NCBI RefSeq assembly: GCF_001556865.1
Contig: NZ_LSJY01000001.1
Coordinates: 53,981-117,980 of the forward strand
Origin: Sphingobium sp. CCH11-B1
GTDB taxonomy: Bacteria > Pseudomonadota > Alphaproteobacteria > Sphingomonadales > Sphingomonadaceae
Length of the DNA: 64,000 nt
Direction of reading: 5' to 3'
Positions 26,588 to 35,567 of the stretch are shown here, piece after piece. The notes beneath the pieces are model-generated. The model was not told the origin of the DNA, did not search any database, and was given only the letters and a program-made list of their open reading frames with translations. How positions within the stretch are numbered: position 1 is the first letter of the stretch; each line of letters begins with the position of its first letter. Position numbers and translations under genes: made by a program.

Positions 26588-28372
26588 TTACGCCTTCGCT
26601 TGCGGCTCCACGACGCGGATGTGGAGTTCGCGAAGCTGCTTGAGTTCAGCCTGGCTGGGCGCGCCCATCAGAAGGTCTTCGGCGCGCTGGTTCATCGGGA
26701 ACAGCGTGATCTCGCGCAGATTCTGCGCGCCGCACAGCAGCATCACGATGCGATCGACGCCGGCCGCCATGCCGCCATGGGGCGGCGCGCCATATTGGAA
26801 CGCGCGGTAGAGGCCACCGAAGCGATCCTCCACATCCTGTTGGCTGAGGCCTGTCAGTTCGAACGCCTTGACCATGGTTTCGGGCGACTGGTTGCGGATC
26901 GATCCCGACGCGATCTCATAGCCGTTGCAGACCATGTCATATTGATAGGCCTTGAGGCTCAGCGGATCGCCCCCGTTCAGCGCATCCAGCCCGCCCTGCG
27001 GCATCGAGAAGGGATTGTGCGCGAAATCGATCTTCTTCTCGTCCTCGTCATATTCGTAGAAGGGGAAGTCGACGATCCAGCACAGATCGAACCGATCCCT
27101 GTCGATGAGGTCGAGCTGCTCGCCAACGCGGATGCGGGCGAGGCCGGCGAGCTTGGCCGCCTGGCTTTCCTTGCCGGCGGCAAAGAATACGCCGTCATTG
27201 GGGCCAAGGCCCAGCGCCGCGATCAGCTTCGCCGTCGCTTCCTCGCCATGGTTCTTGGCGATGGGGCCGCCGGGCACGCCATCCTTGATGTTGATGTAGC
27301 CAAGGCCCGAATAGCCCTCACCCCGCGCCCACAGGTTCATGTCGTCGAAGAATTTGCGGCTGCCCGCGCCCGCGCCCGGCGCGGGGATGGCGCGGATCAC
27401 GCTGCCGCTCTCCACCAGCGAAGCGAAGATGCCGAAGCCGCTCCCATGGAAATGCTCGGTCACATCCTGGATCAGGATGGGGTTGCGCAGGTCGGGCTTG
27501 TCGCTGCCATATTTCAGCATCGCTTCGGCATGCGGGATGCGCGGAAAGCTGCCCGCCGGGGTGACGGGCTTGCCGTCCGCGAACGCTTCGAAAACGCTCG
27601 CGATCACCGGCTCCATCGTGTTCCACACGTCTTCCTGCGTGACGAAGCTCATTTCCAGGTCGAGCTGGTAGAATTCGCCAGGCAGCCGGTCTGCGCGCGG
27701 GTCTTCATCGCGGAAGCAGGGGGCGATCTGGAAATAGCGGTCGAAGCCTGCGACCATCAGCAACTGCTTATATTGCTGCGGCGCCTGCGGCAGGGCGTAG
27801 AATTTGCCCGCATGGATGCGGCTCGGCACCAGGAAATCGCGCGCGCCCTCCGGGCTGGACGCGGTCAGGATAGGCGTCGAATATTCGGTGAAGCCAGCAT
27901 CCTCCATCCGGCGACGCATGTCGCGGATGATCGCCGTGCGCTTGACGATGTTGGCGTGCAGCGTCTCGCGCCGCAGATCGAGAAAGCGGTAGCGCAGGCG
28001 AATATCCTCGGGATAATCCTGTTCCCCCGCCACCGGCAGGGGAAGCTCGGCCGCCGTCGACAGCACGGTCACGTGGTCGGCCACGATCTCGATCTCGCCG
28101 GTCGCCATCCTGGGGTTGATCGCTTCCGCCGCGCGGGCGACGACCTTGCCCTCGATCGTCACCACCGACTCAAGGCGCAATGTCTCAAGCATCGCCAGCG
28201 GGTCGCTATCCGCCTTCGCCACGATCTGGGTGATGCCATAATGGTCGCGCAGATCGACGAACAGCACGCCGCCATGGTCGCGCTTGCGATGCACCCATCC
28301 CGACACGCGGACCTCGTTACCGACTTCCGCCGTGGTCAGGGCGCCGCAGGTGTGGGTGCGATAGGCGTGCAT
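26588..28372 (-). CDS. aspS: Aspartate--tRNA ligase
   Basis: A 594-residue bacterial-type class II aminoacyl-tRNA synthetase. The N-terminal OB fold binds the anticodon ([23 protein letters not shown]), motif 2 follows ([24 protein letters not shown]), then the GAD insertion (about residues 300-420), and motif 3 ([14 protein letters not shown]). It charges tRNA-Asp; whether it also charges tRNA-Asn cannot be read off here. It diverges from rnd across 130 bases and is followed by ppk2 on the same strand. Confidence 0.97.
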   Translation of the reverse strand: MHAYRTHTCGALTTAEVGNEVRVSGWVHRKRDHGGVLFVDLRDHYGITQIVAKADSDPLAMLETLRLESVVTIEGKVVARAAEAINPRMATGEIEIVADHVTVLSTAAELPLPVAGEQDYPEDIRLRYRFLDLRRETLHANIVKRTAIIRDMRRRMEDAGFTEYSTPILTASSPEGARDFLVPSRIHAGKFYALPQAPQQYKQLLMVAGFDRYFQIAPCFRDEDPRADRLPGEFYQLDLEMSFVTQEDVWNTMEPVIASVFEAFADGKPVTPAGSFPRIPHAEAMLKYGSDKPDLRNPILIQDVTEHFHGSGFGIFASLVESGSVIRAIPAPGAGAGSRKFFDDMNLWARGEGYSGLGYINIKDGVPGGPIAKNHGEEATAKLIAALGLGPNDGVFFAAGKESQAAKLAGLARIRVGEQLDLIDRDRFDLCWIVDFPFYEYDEDEKKIDFAHNPFSMPQGGLDALNGGDPLSLKAYQYDMVCNGYEIASGSIRNQSPETMVKAFELTGLSQQDVEDRFGGLYRAFQYGAPPHGGMAAGVDRIVMLLCGAQNLREITLFPMNQRAEDLLMGAPSQAELKQLRELHIRVVEPQAKA

Positions 28373-28456
28373 GGCGATTTGATCTTTCAGCTTCGTTTTA
28401 CGGAAATGACAAATTGTTGCAGTCCCGCTATGGCCCGTCTGTCGACGTTTCGACGA

Positions 28457-28474
28457 GCCCGCCGGGGAGCGGGC
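28457..28474. repeat. Intergenic hairpin upstream of rnd
   Basis: GCCCGC (28457-28462) and GCGGGC (28469-28474) pair around a 6-base loop in the gap between aspS and rnd, 26 bases before the rnd start. It may be a REP-like repeat or part of the rnd leader. Confidence 0.35.
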
Positions 28475-28500
28475 CAGCCCATAATAAGATCGAAGACCAT

Positions 28501-29667
28501 ATGCAAATCCATCCGCTGATTACCGACAGCAAGACGCTTTCCGATTTCTGCGCCCGCATCGCCAAATCGCCCTACATCGCCGTCGATACCGAGTTCATGC
28601 GGGAGAACAGCTATTGGCCGGAGCTGTGCCTCGTGCAGGTGGCCGACCCCAATGAAGCGGCGGCGATCGATCCCAAGGCGCCGGGCCTGGACTTAAAGCC
28701 CCTGCTCGACCTGCTGGTCGATAATGAGGATGTGCTCAAGGTCTTTCACGCCGGCGGGCAGGACATAGAAATCGTCCACAACCTGACCGGGCGGACGCCG
28801 CACCCCATGTTCGATACGCAGATCGCGGCCATGGCGTTGGGACTGGGCGAACAGATCGGCTACGGCAATCTGGTCGACGCCTGGATGGGCGTGCAGCTCG
28901 ACAAGGGGGCCCGCTTCACCGACTGGGCGCGCCGTCCCCTCGACAAGCGGCAGATCGACTATGCGATCGGCGACGTCACCTATCTGATCCAGATTTTCCC
29001 CCGCATGCTGGAGGAACTGCGCAAGACCGGGCGCGGCGACTGGCTCGATCAGGAAATGGAGCGGATCAGCGATCCCGCCAATTATGAGAACGACCCGCAG
29101 GAGGCATGGCAGCGCGTCCGCATCGCCAGCAAGAAGCCCGACGTGCTGGGTCGCCTTAAGGCGCTCGCTGCCTGGCGCGAGATGGAAGCGCGCGACAAGA
29201 ACCTGCCGCGCGGCCGCATCGTCAAGGACGAGACGCTGGCCGACATCGCCAGCCATCCGCCGCGGAGCCAGGAGGATCTGGGCAAGGTCCGGGGCCTGTC
29301 CGCCACATGGAAGAGCAACGACATCGGCGCGCGACTGATGAATGCGATCCGGAACGCGCAGCCGCTCAGCCGCGACGAGATGCCCGACCGCGAACCGCGA
29401 CGGCCGGGCCTGGGCAAGGATGGGGCGCTGGTCGCGGACCTCCTGAAGCTGCTGCTCAAGATCCGATCGCGCGACATCAACGTCGCCGCACGGCTGATCG
29501 CCCGTACCGACGACATCGACGCGCTGGCGGCGGGGGTGCGCGACGGCCTCTCGATCCTGGAGGGCTGGCGTTACGAGCAATTCGGCCGCGACGCCGTCGA
29601 TCTGGTGGAAGGGCGGATGGCTTTCGCGGTCAAGAACGGCCGGCTCAAGATGACGCGCACCGAATGA
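28501..29667 (+). CDS. rnd: Ribonuclease D
   Basis: A 388-residue 3'-5' exoribonuclease for tRNA 3' maturation. The DEDD catalytic residues are seen in [31 protein letters not shown] and the YAIGDVTYL segment. HRDC domains follow (about residues 210-290 and 300-385). ATG at 28501 ([10 protein letters not shown]) is used; the frame is open to 28414 but that part overlaps repeat-like DNA. A GAAGA stands upstream. It is directly followed by a small lipoprotein gene 11 bases away on the same strand. Confidence 0.95.
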   Translation: MQIHPLITDSKTLSDFCARIAKSPYIAVDTEFMRENSYWPELCLVQVADPNEAAAIDPKAPGLDLKPLLDLLVDNEDVLKVFHAGGQDIEIVHNLTGRTPHPMFDTQIAAMALGLGEQIGYGNLVDAWMGVQLDKGARFTDWARRPLDKRQIDYAIGDVTYLIQIFPRMLEELRKTGRGDWLDQEMERISDPANYENDPQEAWQRVRIASKKPDVLGRLKALAAWREMEARDKNLPRGRIVKDETLADIASHPPRSQEDLGKVRGLSATWKSNDIGARLMNAIRNAQPLSRDEMPDREPRRPGLGKDGALVADLLKLLLKIRSRDINVAARLIARTDDIDALAAGVRDGLSILEGWRYEQFGRDAVDLVEGRMAFAVKNGRLKMTRTE

Positions 29668-29678
29668 GGAGAGCGGCG

Positions 29679-29975
29679 ATGCGAACGATGATGCTGCTGT
29701 GCCTGGCAACGCTGGGCGGCTGTGCGGGCGCGGACGGGCAAGGCCCCGCGACCCCGCCCGCCGTGGCGGATGGGCCGTGCCGCAATGACGGCCTGGATGC
29801 CTTCGTCGGGCAGAAGGCGAGCGCGCAGACGGGTGCGGCGCTGCTCAAGGCGTCGGGCGCGCGGACGCTGCGCTGGGGCGGTCCCGGCATGGCGATGACC
29901 ATGGACTATCGCGCCGATCGGCTGACCGTCAGCTATGACGCGGCGATGACGATCACGTCCGCGCGGTGCGGCTGA
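29679..29975 (+). CDS. Peptidase inhibitor I78-type lipoprotein
   Basis: A 98-residue lipoprotein. GAGGAGA precedes the ATG at 29679. The signal peptide ends at the lipobox LGGC (CLATLGGCAGA), so it should be lipid-anchored in the cell envelope. The mature part has the I78-family layout: a Cys near DGPCRNDGLDAFVGQ, GAALLKASGARTLRWGGPGMAMTMDYRADRLTVSYD, and a terminal Cys (ARCG), which would form a disulfide. The family is related to plant and Elafin-like small serine-protease inhibitors by name, and its targets in bacteria are mostly unknown. It follows rnd closely and may share its transcript. Confidence 0.75.
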   Translation: MRTMMLLCLATLGGCAGADGQGPATPPAVADGPCRNDGLDAFVGQKASAQTGAALLKASGARTLRWGGPGMAMTMDYRADRLTVSYDAAMTITSARCG

Positions 29976-30019
29976 CCGCCCCCTTCCATAGGCCTCGAAC
30001 TCGCGAGCCCGTCGAAGGG

Positions 30020-30046
30020 CGAGAAGCGGACAGCGCATCCTTCTCG
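30020..30046. repeat. REP-like inverted repeat after the I78 lipoprotein gene
   Basis: CGAGAAG (30020-30026) and CTTCTCG (30040-30046) surround a 13-base spacer. The flank (GAGCCCGTCGAAGGGCGAG) resembles the CGTCGAAGG-type palindromic repeats of sphingomonad intergenic DNA. It may act as a terminator for rnd and the lipoprotein gene, but there is no T run. Confidence 0.35.
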
Positions 30047-30092
30047 GTTCTCGACTTCACTCGCAACCAACGGCCGGCGGACTGATTCAGCG

Positions 30093-30476
30093 ATGACCGC
30101 CGCCGCCGAAATCCGCATCCGTATCGCTCGCGCCGCTTTCAACCGCGCGCTGGCGGAGGCCGATCTTGTCGCCATCGGTCCACTGCTCAGCCCCGACGTA
30201 GTGATGGTGACGGGCACCGACAGCGCGGTGATCGCCGGACGCAAGGCACAGCTTCTGGCCTGGAAGAGGGAATTCGCCGCGAAGGAGCGGATGATCTACA
30301 CCCGCACGCCCGAAACCATCATTCCCTCTCCGGTCGAGCCGGTCGCGATGGAGCTGGGCGTCTGGCAAGGCGTTGCCGGAGGTGTCACGCAGGCGTCCGG
30401 CACCTATAGCGCGAAGTGGCGCGAAACGGGCGGGGGATGGGTGATCGAGGCGGAAATCTACGTCACCCTCGCCTGA
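30093..30476 (+). CDS. NTF2-like (DUF4440/SnoaL-type) small protein
   Basis: A 127-residue cytoplasmic protein. The fold is suggested by the N-terminal helix RIRIARAAFNRALAEADLVAIGPLLSPDVVMVTGTDSAVIAGRKA and the later strands (ASGTYSAKWRETGGGWVIEAEIYVTLA), the usual cone-shaped NTF2 pattern. Such proteins can be enzymes or simple binding proteins; no catalytic residues can be named here. It is convergent with the next gene, with seven bases between stops. The ribosome binding site is weak. Confidence 0.65.
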   Translation: MTAAAEIRIRIARAAFNRALAEADLVAIGPLLSPDVVMVTGTDSAVIAGRKAQLLAWKREFAAKERMIYTRTPETIIPSPVEPVAMELGVWQGVAGGVTQASGTYSAKWRETGGGWVIEAEIYVTLA

Positions 30477-30483
30477 GCGCCGT

Positions 30484-31353
30484 TCAGCGCTTCCACCGCG
30501 CCCAGATGGCGGTGGGCAGCGCGATGCCCCGCGCTTCTTCCCGCACGGCAAGTTCCCCCGCCTCGACCGTCCCCGGCAGGCCGGCGAACGCCTGGGCCAG
30601 CAGTTCGCCGATGGCCAGCGCCGACATGCGCACGGCATAGACGGTCAGGAACAGGAAGCGGCTGTCGGCATCCAGCAGCGCGCGGCAATTGGCGATGAGG
30701 CCGGGCAGGTCTTCCTCCAGCCGCCAGACCTCGCCGTCCGGCCCGCGCCCATATTTGGGCGGGTCGAGCAGGATGCCGTCATAGCGGCGGTTGCGCCGGA
30801 CCTCCCGCGCGACGAACTTGGCGGCGTCCTCCACGATCCAGCGGACCGGCCGGTCCTCCATCTGCGACAGAGCGGCGTTGGCACGCGCCTGCGCCACCGA
30901 CTTTTTCGATGCGTCGACATGGACCATGCGCGCGCCGCCGGCAGACAGCGCCAGCGTGCCGACCCCGGTATAGCCGAACAGGTTCATCACCTCCGCATCG
31001 GGCTTGTCGGCGATGGCCGCGCGCAGGTCGTCCCAAACGGGGGCCATGTCGGGGAAGAAGCCCAGATGGCGGAAGGGCGTGCAGCTCGACTGGAAGGTCA
31101 CTTCCTTCCAATGCAGCGGCCAGCCTTCGGCCGGCACCGTATTCTCATAATACCAGCGGCCGCCGCCATCCTCGTCCGATCCGGGGATGAACTCGGCGTC
31201 CGCGCGCCAGTCGGCGGTCGCGGGTTTCCACATCGCCTGCGGCTCGGGGCGGATGAAGCGGAAGCGGCCATAGCGTTCCAGCTTCCGCCCGTCGCCCGAA
31301 TCGAGCAGGCCGTAGTCGGACCAGGGTTCGCCGATGAGGGTCTTGAGTTCCAA
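30484..31353 (-). CDS. Class I SAM-dependent methyltransferase (RlmI/RlmK-like)
   Basis: About 289 residues. The SAM-binding motif I is EVMNLFGYTGVGTLALSAGGARMVHVDASKKSV, and the catalytic-type motif is DGILLDPPKYGRGPDG, as in rRNA large-subunit cytosine or guanine methyltransferases of the RlmI/RlmK group. It lacks the N-terminal PUA domain of E. coli RlmI. TTG at 31353 (MELKTLIGEPW) is chosen because relatives begin this way and it follows the thrC stop; ATG 31395 would overlap thrC by 32 bases. It is the last gene of the long minus-strand run from ctaC. The exact substrate is unknown. Confidence 0.82.
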   Translation of the reverse strand: MELKTLIGEPWSDYGLLDSGDGRKLERYGRFRFIRPEPQAMWKPATADWRADAEFIPGSDEDGGGRWYYENTVPAEGWPLHWKEVTFQSSCTPFRHLGFFPDMAPVWDDLRAAIADKPDAEVMNLFGYTGVGTLALSAGGARMVHVDASKKSVAQARANAALSQMEDRPVRWIVEDAAKFVAREVRRNRRYDGILLDPPKYGRGPDGEVWRLEEDLPGLIANCRALLDADSRFLFLTVYAVRMSALAIGELLAQAFAGLPGTVEAGELAVREEARGIALPTAIWARWKR

Positions 31354-31363
31354 ATCGGCCCCG

Positions 31364-32764
31364 TCAGCCGCGAGGCGTCGCGCGTTCCGCCACATAGGCG
31401 GTCACGGCGTCGAACGTGCCCGGCAGCTTCGCATAGCTTTCCTCGCGCGCGAAAAGGTCGCCCACGCGTGCGGGGAGAGGCGGGCGCGTGCCGGTCGCGC
31501 GCTCCACCGCATCCCTGAACTTCGCGGGATGGGCGGTCGCCAGCGTCACCACCGGGATCGACGGATCAAGCGCCGCCTCCCGCGCGGCCGCCAGGCCAAT
31601 GGCGCTGTGCGGATCGAGGATCTGCCCCGCGCCGTCATAGGCCCAGCGCATCGCCATGGTCATGCCGTCGGCGTCGATCCGGGCGGAACCGAACAGGTGC
31701 GCCGCCCCTTCGCGCTGCGCATTGGTGAGGCGCATGGCACGGCTCGTCTCGAACCCGCGCATCTGGTCCGCAAGCGCCAGCCCGTTGCGACCGCCCGCGT
31801 CGAACAGCAGCCGTTCGAAATTGGAGCTGACCTGGATGTCCATGCTGGGCGTCGCGGTCGGCACCACCTGCCCCTGGCTGTAGTCGCCTTCCGACAGCGC
31901 CCGATGCAGGATGTCGTTGACATTGGTCGCGACGATCAGCTTCGCGACCGGCAGGCCCATCCTGGCCGCGACATAGCCCGCGAACACATCGCCGAAATTG
32001 CCGGTCGGGACCGAAAAGGCCACCTGCCGTTCCGGCGCGCCCAGGCGGACAGCGGCGTAGAAATAATAGACCACCTGCGCCATCAGCCGCGCCCAGTTGA
32101 TGCTGTTCACCGCCGACAGGTTGAAGCGGCTGGAAAAGTCCGCATCGTTGAACATCGCCTTCACCAGCGCCTGCGCATCATCGAAGCTGCCGTCGATCGC
32201 GATGTTATAGACGTTGGGCGCGCGGACCGTGGTCATTTGCCGCCGCTGCACGTCGGACACGCGGCCTTCCGGGTGCAGCATGAAGATGTCGATCTTCGCC
32301 CGGCCCGCAACCGCGTCGATGGCCGCAGAGCCCGTGTCGCCCGACGTCGCGCCGACGATGGTGAGGTGATCGTCGCGGCGCGACAGGAACCGCTCGAACA
32401 ATTGGCCGAGCAACTGAAGCGCCACGTCCTTGAACGCCAGCGTGGGTCCGTGGAACAGTTCCAGCAGCCAGTGCTGATGGTCAAGCTGCACCAGCGGCGT
32501 CACCGCGCCGTGGCTGAACCGCCCATAGGCGGCGGTGCAAAGCTCCCGCAATTCCTCTTCGCTGAGCGATCCGGCGACGAAAGGCGCCATCACCCGCACC
32601 GCGGTCTCCACATAGGAAAGGCCGGCGAGGGCGAGAATCTGATCGGACGTGAAGGCGGGCCAGCTTTCGGGAATATAGAGGCCGCCGTCGGACGCGAGTC
32701 CTGCCAGCGTCACATCCTCGAAACCGAGCGTCGGCGCGCTCCCCCTGGTGCTCTGATACTGCAT
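31364..32764 (-). CDS. thrC: Threonine synthase
   Basis: A 466-residue PLP enzyme that converts O-phosphohomoserine to threonine. The PLP Lys lies in HGPTLAFKDVALQLLG, followed by the phosphate-binding VGATSGDTGSAAI loop. The N-terminal segment QYQSTRGSAPTLGFEDV is the form found in the longer, alphaproteobacterial and yeast-type ThrC. ATG 32764 is used rather than the TTG nine bases upstream. It lies 44 bases after the SURF1 gene, on the same strand. Confidence 0.96.
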   Translation of the reverse strand: MQYQSTRGSAPTLGFEDVTLAGLASDGGLYIPESWPAFTSDQILALAGLSYVETAVRVMAPFVAGSLSEEELRELCTAAYGRFSHGAVTPLVQLDHQHWLLELFHGPTLAFKDVALQLLGQLFERFLSRRDDHLTIVGATSGDTGSAAIDAVAGRAKIDIFMLHPEGRVSDVQRRQMTTVRAPNVYNIAIDGSFDDAQALVKAMFNDADFSSRFNLSAVNSINWARLMAQVVYYFYAAVRLGAPERQVAFSVPTGNFGDVFAGYVAARMGLPVAKLIVATNVNDILHRALSEGDYSQGQVVPTATPSMDIQVSSNFERLLFDAGGRNGLALADQMRGFETSRAMRLTNAQREGAAHLFGSARIDADGMTMAMRWAYDGAGQILDPHSAIGLAAAREAALDPSIPVVTLATAHPAKFRDAVERATGTRPPLPARVGDLFAREESYAKLPGTFDAVTAYVAERATPRG

Positions 32765-32808
32765 GATGGGCAAGCGCGGTAACGCCGGGCGGCGCGGTGG
32801 GCAAGCAA

Positions 32809-33471
32809 TTAAGGCTTTTGCGTGCCCTTAGAGGAGATATTCCGCCGCCGCAGCGCCAGCGCATAGATGACGGCCGCGACGCCGGCGAAAAAGAACCATT
32901 GCACGGCATAGGCGAGATGATTGTTGGGGATGTCGGCGGCGCTGGGAGGCGCCATCGGCTTCAGCCCGTCCGGCGCGTGCTTGGCGATCAGCATCGGCCG
33001 CAGCGGCGGAGCCTTGCCGCCGATCCGGGTCAGCAGCGCGCGATGGTCCGGCTCCTCCCCGATCCAGCCTTCCACCTGGCCGCCCGACCAGCCCGGCTTC
33101 TGGTCCGGCCGCTGTCCGACCCCCACGGCCACCAGCACGCCCGGCCCTTCCGCGCCGGTCGAACATTGGGCGATGTGGCGGTATCCGCTGCTGCCGTCTG
33201 CGGCGCGTCCTGCCTCCACCTGCCAGCCGACGACGGACAGGCAGTGGACCGAGGATGGCCGGAACAGGAGAGCGGGATCGACCGGAGGCAGTTTGGGAAA
33301 GGCGACCGCAGGCTTGCCCGGATTGGCGGCCGCCAGGGCAAGCGCCTGCGCCTTTTCCCCTCGCCGCTGCAACTGCCAGATGCCAAGCCCGATCATGACG
33401 AGGATAGCGGCCGCGACGATGATCGTCGGGATCAGCGGGATACGCCGCGCGCCACTGCCTGCTTCAGGCAC
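32809..33471 (-). CDS. SURF1-family cytochrome oxidase assembly protein
   Basis: A 220-residue membrane protein, with one helix at each end: IPTIIVAAAILVMIGLGIWQLQRR near residue 20, and YAVQWFFFAGVAAVIYALALRR near the C-terminus. The GIWQLQRR after the first helix and the NNHLAYAVQWFFFA at the end are SURF1 signatures. SURF1 (Shy1) helps insert heme a into subunit I. The start is GTG 33471, overlapping the DUF3291 stop by eight bases; upstream ATGs fall in that gene. It sits in the cytochrome c oxidase cluster, which fits its role. Confidence 0.9.
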   Translation of the reverse strand: MPEAGSGARRIPLIPTIIVAAAILVMIGLGIWQLQRRGEKAQALALAAANPGKPAVAFPKLPPVDPALLFRPSSVHCLSVVGWQVEAGRAADGSSGYRHIAQCSTGAEGPGVLVAVGVGQRPDQKPGWSGGQVEGWIGEEPDHRALLTRIGGKAPPLRPMLIAKHAPDGLKPMAPPSAADIPNNHLAYAVQWFFFAGVAAVIYALALRRRNISSKGTQKP

Positions 33472-33973
33472 GACCCATGCACCAGGGATCGGGACGGTGA
33501 TCGACCGGTGGCCCGGCCTCCCCCGGCACGGGGAAGCGCGTCTTGAAGGTGAAGGCCTGCGCGGTCGGCCCAAGCCGGTCGAGCAGCCAGAGGCGCGAAA
33601 GCCCGTCATTGACCGTTGGAATGGCGCCCGCCTCGATCCACCAGAGCGCCTGATAGGCCCCTTCGAACCGTTCGAAATAGTCGCGCCGCCGCGCCATCAC
33701 CGGGGTATGCGCGCTGCGATAGACAAAATCGAACAAGGCGTCGGCGTCGGTCCACACCGACATGTTGGGGATCAGCAGCGGATCGCCGCCCAGCGCCATG
33801 TCGGTGGCGTTGCCGCCTTCATCCTTCAGCCGCCAGACGAAGCCCGGCGAGGCTTCGGCCAGCGCGTTGACGCGGTCCAGCGCGTCGAAGAAGGGCTGCA
33901 CCTGCGGATCGCCCTTGGGCGCGACAAGGCGACCGATGTTGATCTGCGCGAGATGCCAGACGGTCCCGCTCAT
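33464..33973 (-). CDS. DUF3291 domain protein
   Basis: A 169-residue soluble protein. The sequence HLAQINIGRLVAPKGDPQVQPFFDALDRVNALAEASPGFVWRL and the later SVWTDADALFDFVYRSAHTPVMARRRDYF match the DUF3291 (dimeric alpha-beta barrel-like) family. The family function is unknown; the fold is shared with heme- or substrate-binding monooxygenase-like proteins, so a link to heme is speculation. It lies between ctaE and the SURF1 gene and overlaps the latter, and so is probably co-expressed with the oxidase. Confidence 0.8.
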   Translation of the reverse strand: MSGTVWHLAQINIGRLVAPKGDPQVQPFFDALDRVNALAEASPGFVWRLKDEGGNATDMALGGDPLLIPNMSVWTDADALFDFVYRSAHTPVMARRRDYFERFEGAYQALWWIEAGAIPTVNDGLSRLWLLDRLGPTAQAFTFKTRFPVPGEAGPPVDHRPDPWCMGRA

Positions 33974-33988
33974 CGCCCGACGCCCGGA

Positions 33989-34819
33989 TCAGCCGCCATG
34001 GACCTCCGCGCCCCAGCCGCCCCAGACATAGACGGCGACGAACAGGAACAGCCACACCACGTCGACGAAGTGCCAGTACCACGCGGCGGCTTCGAAACCG
34101 AAATGCTGGCGCGGGGTGAAATGCCCCTTATAGGCGCGCACCAGATTGACGATCAGGAAGATGGTGCCGACCAGAACGTGGAAGCCGTGGAAGCCGGTCG
34201 CCATGTAGAAGGACGAGCTGTACGGGTTGCCGCCGAAGCCGAACGGCGCATGGGCATATTCATAAGCCTGGATGCAGCTGAAGATCGCGCCCAGGATGAT
34301 CGTGCACCAAAGCCCCTTGATGAGGCCGTCGCGGTCGCCGTGGATCAGGCTGTGATGCGCCCAGGTGACGGTGGTGCCGGAGCACAGCAGGATCAGCGTG
34401 TTGAGCAGCGGCAGCTCGAACGCGTTCATCACCTCCACGCCCTTGGACGGGAATGCGCCGTCTATCGGCGGCAGCGCGCTGGGGAAGAGCGAGAAGTCGA
34501 AGAAGGCCCAGAACCAGCCGACGAAGAACATGACTTCGGACGCGATGAACAGGATCATGCCGTAGCGCAGGTGGAGTTGCACCACCGGCGTATGGTCGCC
34601 CGCATGCGCTTCGGCGATGACGTTGCCCCACCAGCTGTACATGGTGAACAGCACGCCCGCCAAACCGATCAGGAACACCCAGCCGCCGCCGGCGCCCATC
34701 GCGTCGGGGTGCATGTACATGATCGCGCCAAACGCCATCACCAGCGCCGACATCGAGCCGAACAGCGGCCAGATGCTCGGCGGAAGAATATGATAATCGT
34801 GCGTCTTTGCGCCTGCCAT
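33989..34819 (-). CDS. ctaE: Cytochrome c oxidase subunit III
   Basis: A 276-residue integral membrane protein with seven predicted helices, including WPLFGSMSALVMAFGAIMYM, the GMILFIASEVMFFVGWFWAFF helix and FHGFHVLVGTIFLIVNLVRAY. The family motifs SEVMFFVGWFWAFF and GFHGFHVLVGT are exact. It is a core subunit of the aa3-type oxidase in the inner membrane. It starts 35 bases after the ctaG stop on the same strand. Confidence 0.97.
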   Translation of the reverse strand: MAGAKTHDYHILPPSIWPLFGSMSALVMAFGAIMYMHPDAMGAGGGWVFLIGLAGVLFTMYSWWGNVIAEAHAGDHTPVVQLHLRYGMILFIASEVMFFVGWFWAFFDFSLFPSALPPIDGAFPSKGVEVMNAFELPLLNTLILLCSGTTVTWAHHSLIHGDRDGLIKGLWCTIILGAIFSCIQAYEYAHAPFGFGGNPYSSSFYMATGFHGFHVLVGTIFLIVNLVRAYKGHFTPRQHFGFEAAAWYWHFVDVVWLFLFVAVYVWGGWGAEVHGG

Positions 34820-34854
34820 GATCGGGTCTTCCCTGCTCCTGTTACCGCTCGTCC

Positions 34855-35430
34855 TTAGCTTGCCTTCTTGCCCTGCTCAACAGGATAGAAAGTATAGCTG
34901 AGCGTGATTTGTTGCGTGTCCTTGTTGTCCGGGTCGTCGAGTATCTTGGGATCGACATAATAGAGGACGGGCATCCGCACCTCCTGCCCCGGCTGCAGCG
35001 TCTGCTCGGTGAAGCAGAAACACTGGATCTTGGTGAAATAGGCTCCCGCCTGCGTCGGCGTGACGTTGAAGGCGGCGGTGCCGGTCACGGGCTTGTCGGA
35101 CAGGTTCTTCGCGATGAAGATCGCCATGCTTTTGGCTCCCACCGTGACCGTCTGGGTCGGTCGTTCGGGGTGGAAGGCCCAGGGCATGCCGGGCGCGATG
35201 TTCGAATCGAAACGGATCGACATGCTGTGACCGGTCGCGACCGGCACGCCGGTCGCCGCTTCGGCGCGTTGCGTGGTGCCGCCAAACCCCGTCCGTTCGC
35301 AAAAGATGCGGTAGAGCGGGACCGAAGCGAAGCCGAGGCCCAGCATCGCGAACCCCACGCCCGCGGCCGCCAGCATCGTCCGCCGGTTGCGCCGGTCGCG
35401 ATCGAACGGAGATGGCGGCAAGCTGGCCAT
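34855..35430 (-). CDS. ctaG: Cytochrome c oxidase assembly protein CtaG (Cox11 family)
   Basis: A 191-residue protein with one N-terminal membrane helix (TMLAAAGVGFAMLGLGFASVPLY) and a periplasmic copper-binding domain. The copper-binding pair is in IQCFCFTEQTL, and the PLYRIFCERTGFGGTTQ after the helix is also conserved. CtaG delivers copper to the Cu-B centre of subunit I. Its ATG at 35430 overlaps the stop of the 45-residue gene before it (TGATG), so translation is coupled. Confidence 0.96.
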   Translation of the reverse strand: MASLPPSPFDRDRRNRRTMLAAAGVGFAMLGLGFASVPLYRIFCERTGFGGTTQRAEAATGVPVATGHSMSIRFDSNIAPGMPWAFHPERPTQTVTVGAKSMAIFIAKNLSDKPVTGTAAFNVTPTQAGAYFTKIQCFCFTEQTLQPGQEVRMPVLYYVDPKILDDPDNKDTQQITLSYTFYPVEQGKKAS

Positions 35431-35567
35431 CAGATAGTGTGGCTCGCGCCGATCTTGGCCAGCGTGATGGCGAAGAAGAGGATGACGAGGAAGCCGAGCA
35501 GCAGCCCGGTTACGACCGCACGGCTTTTCTGCCGGGCGCGGATGGCTTCCAGTTCCTCGGGCGTCAT
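35430..35567 (-). CDS. Small single-helix membrane protein of the oxidase cluster (CoxF-like)
   Basis: A 45-residue protein not long enough for most gene finders: [17 protein letters not shown], then one hydrophobic helix ([23 protein letters not shown]) and a short tail. It overlaps the ctaB stop (ATGA) and the ctaG start (TGATG), a tight three-gene translational chain. Small proteins in this position are common in alphaproteobacterial cox operons and have been called CoxF or simply hypothetical. A role in oxidase assembly is inferred from position. Confidence 0.8.
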   Translation of the reverse strand: MTPEELEAIRARQKSRAVVTGLLLGFLVILFFAITLAKIGASHTI

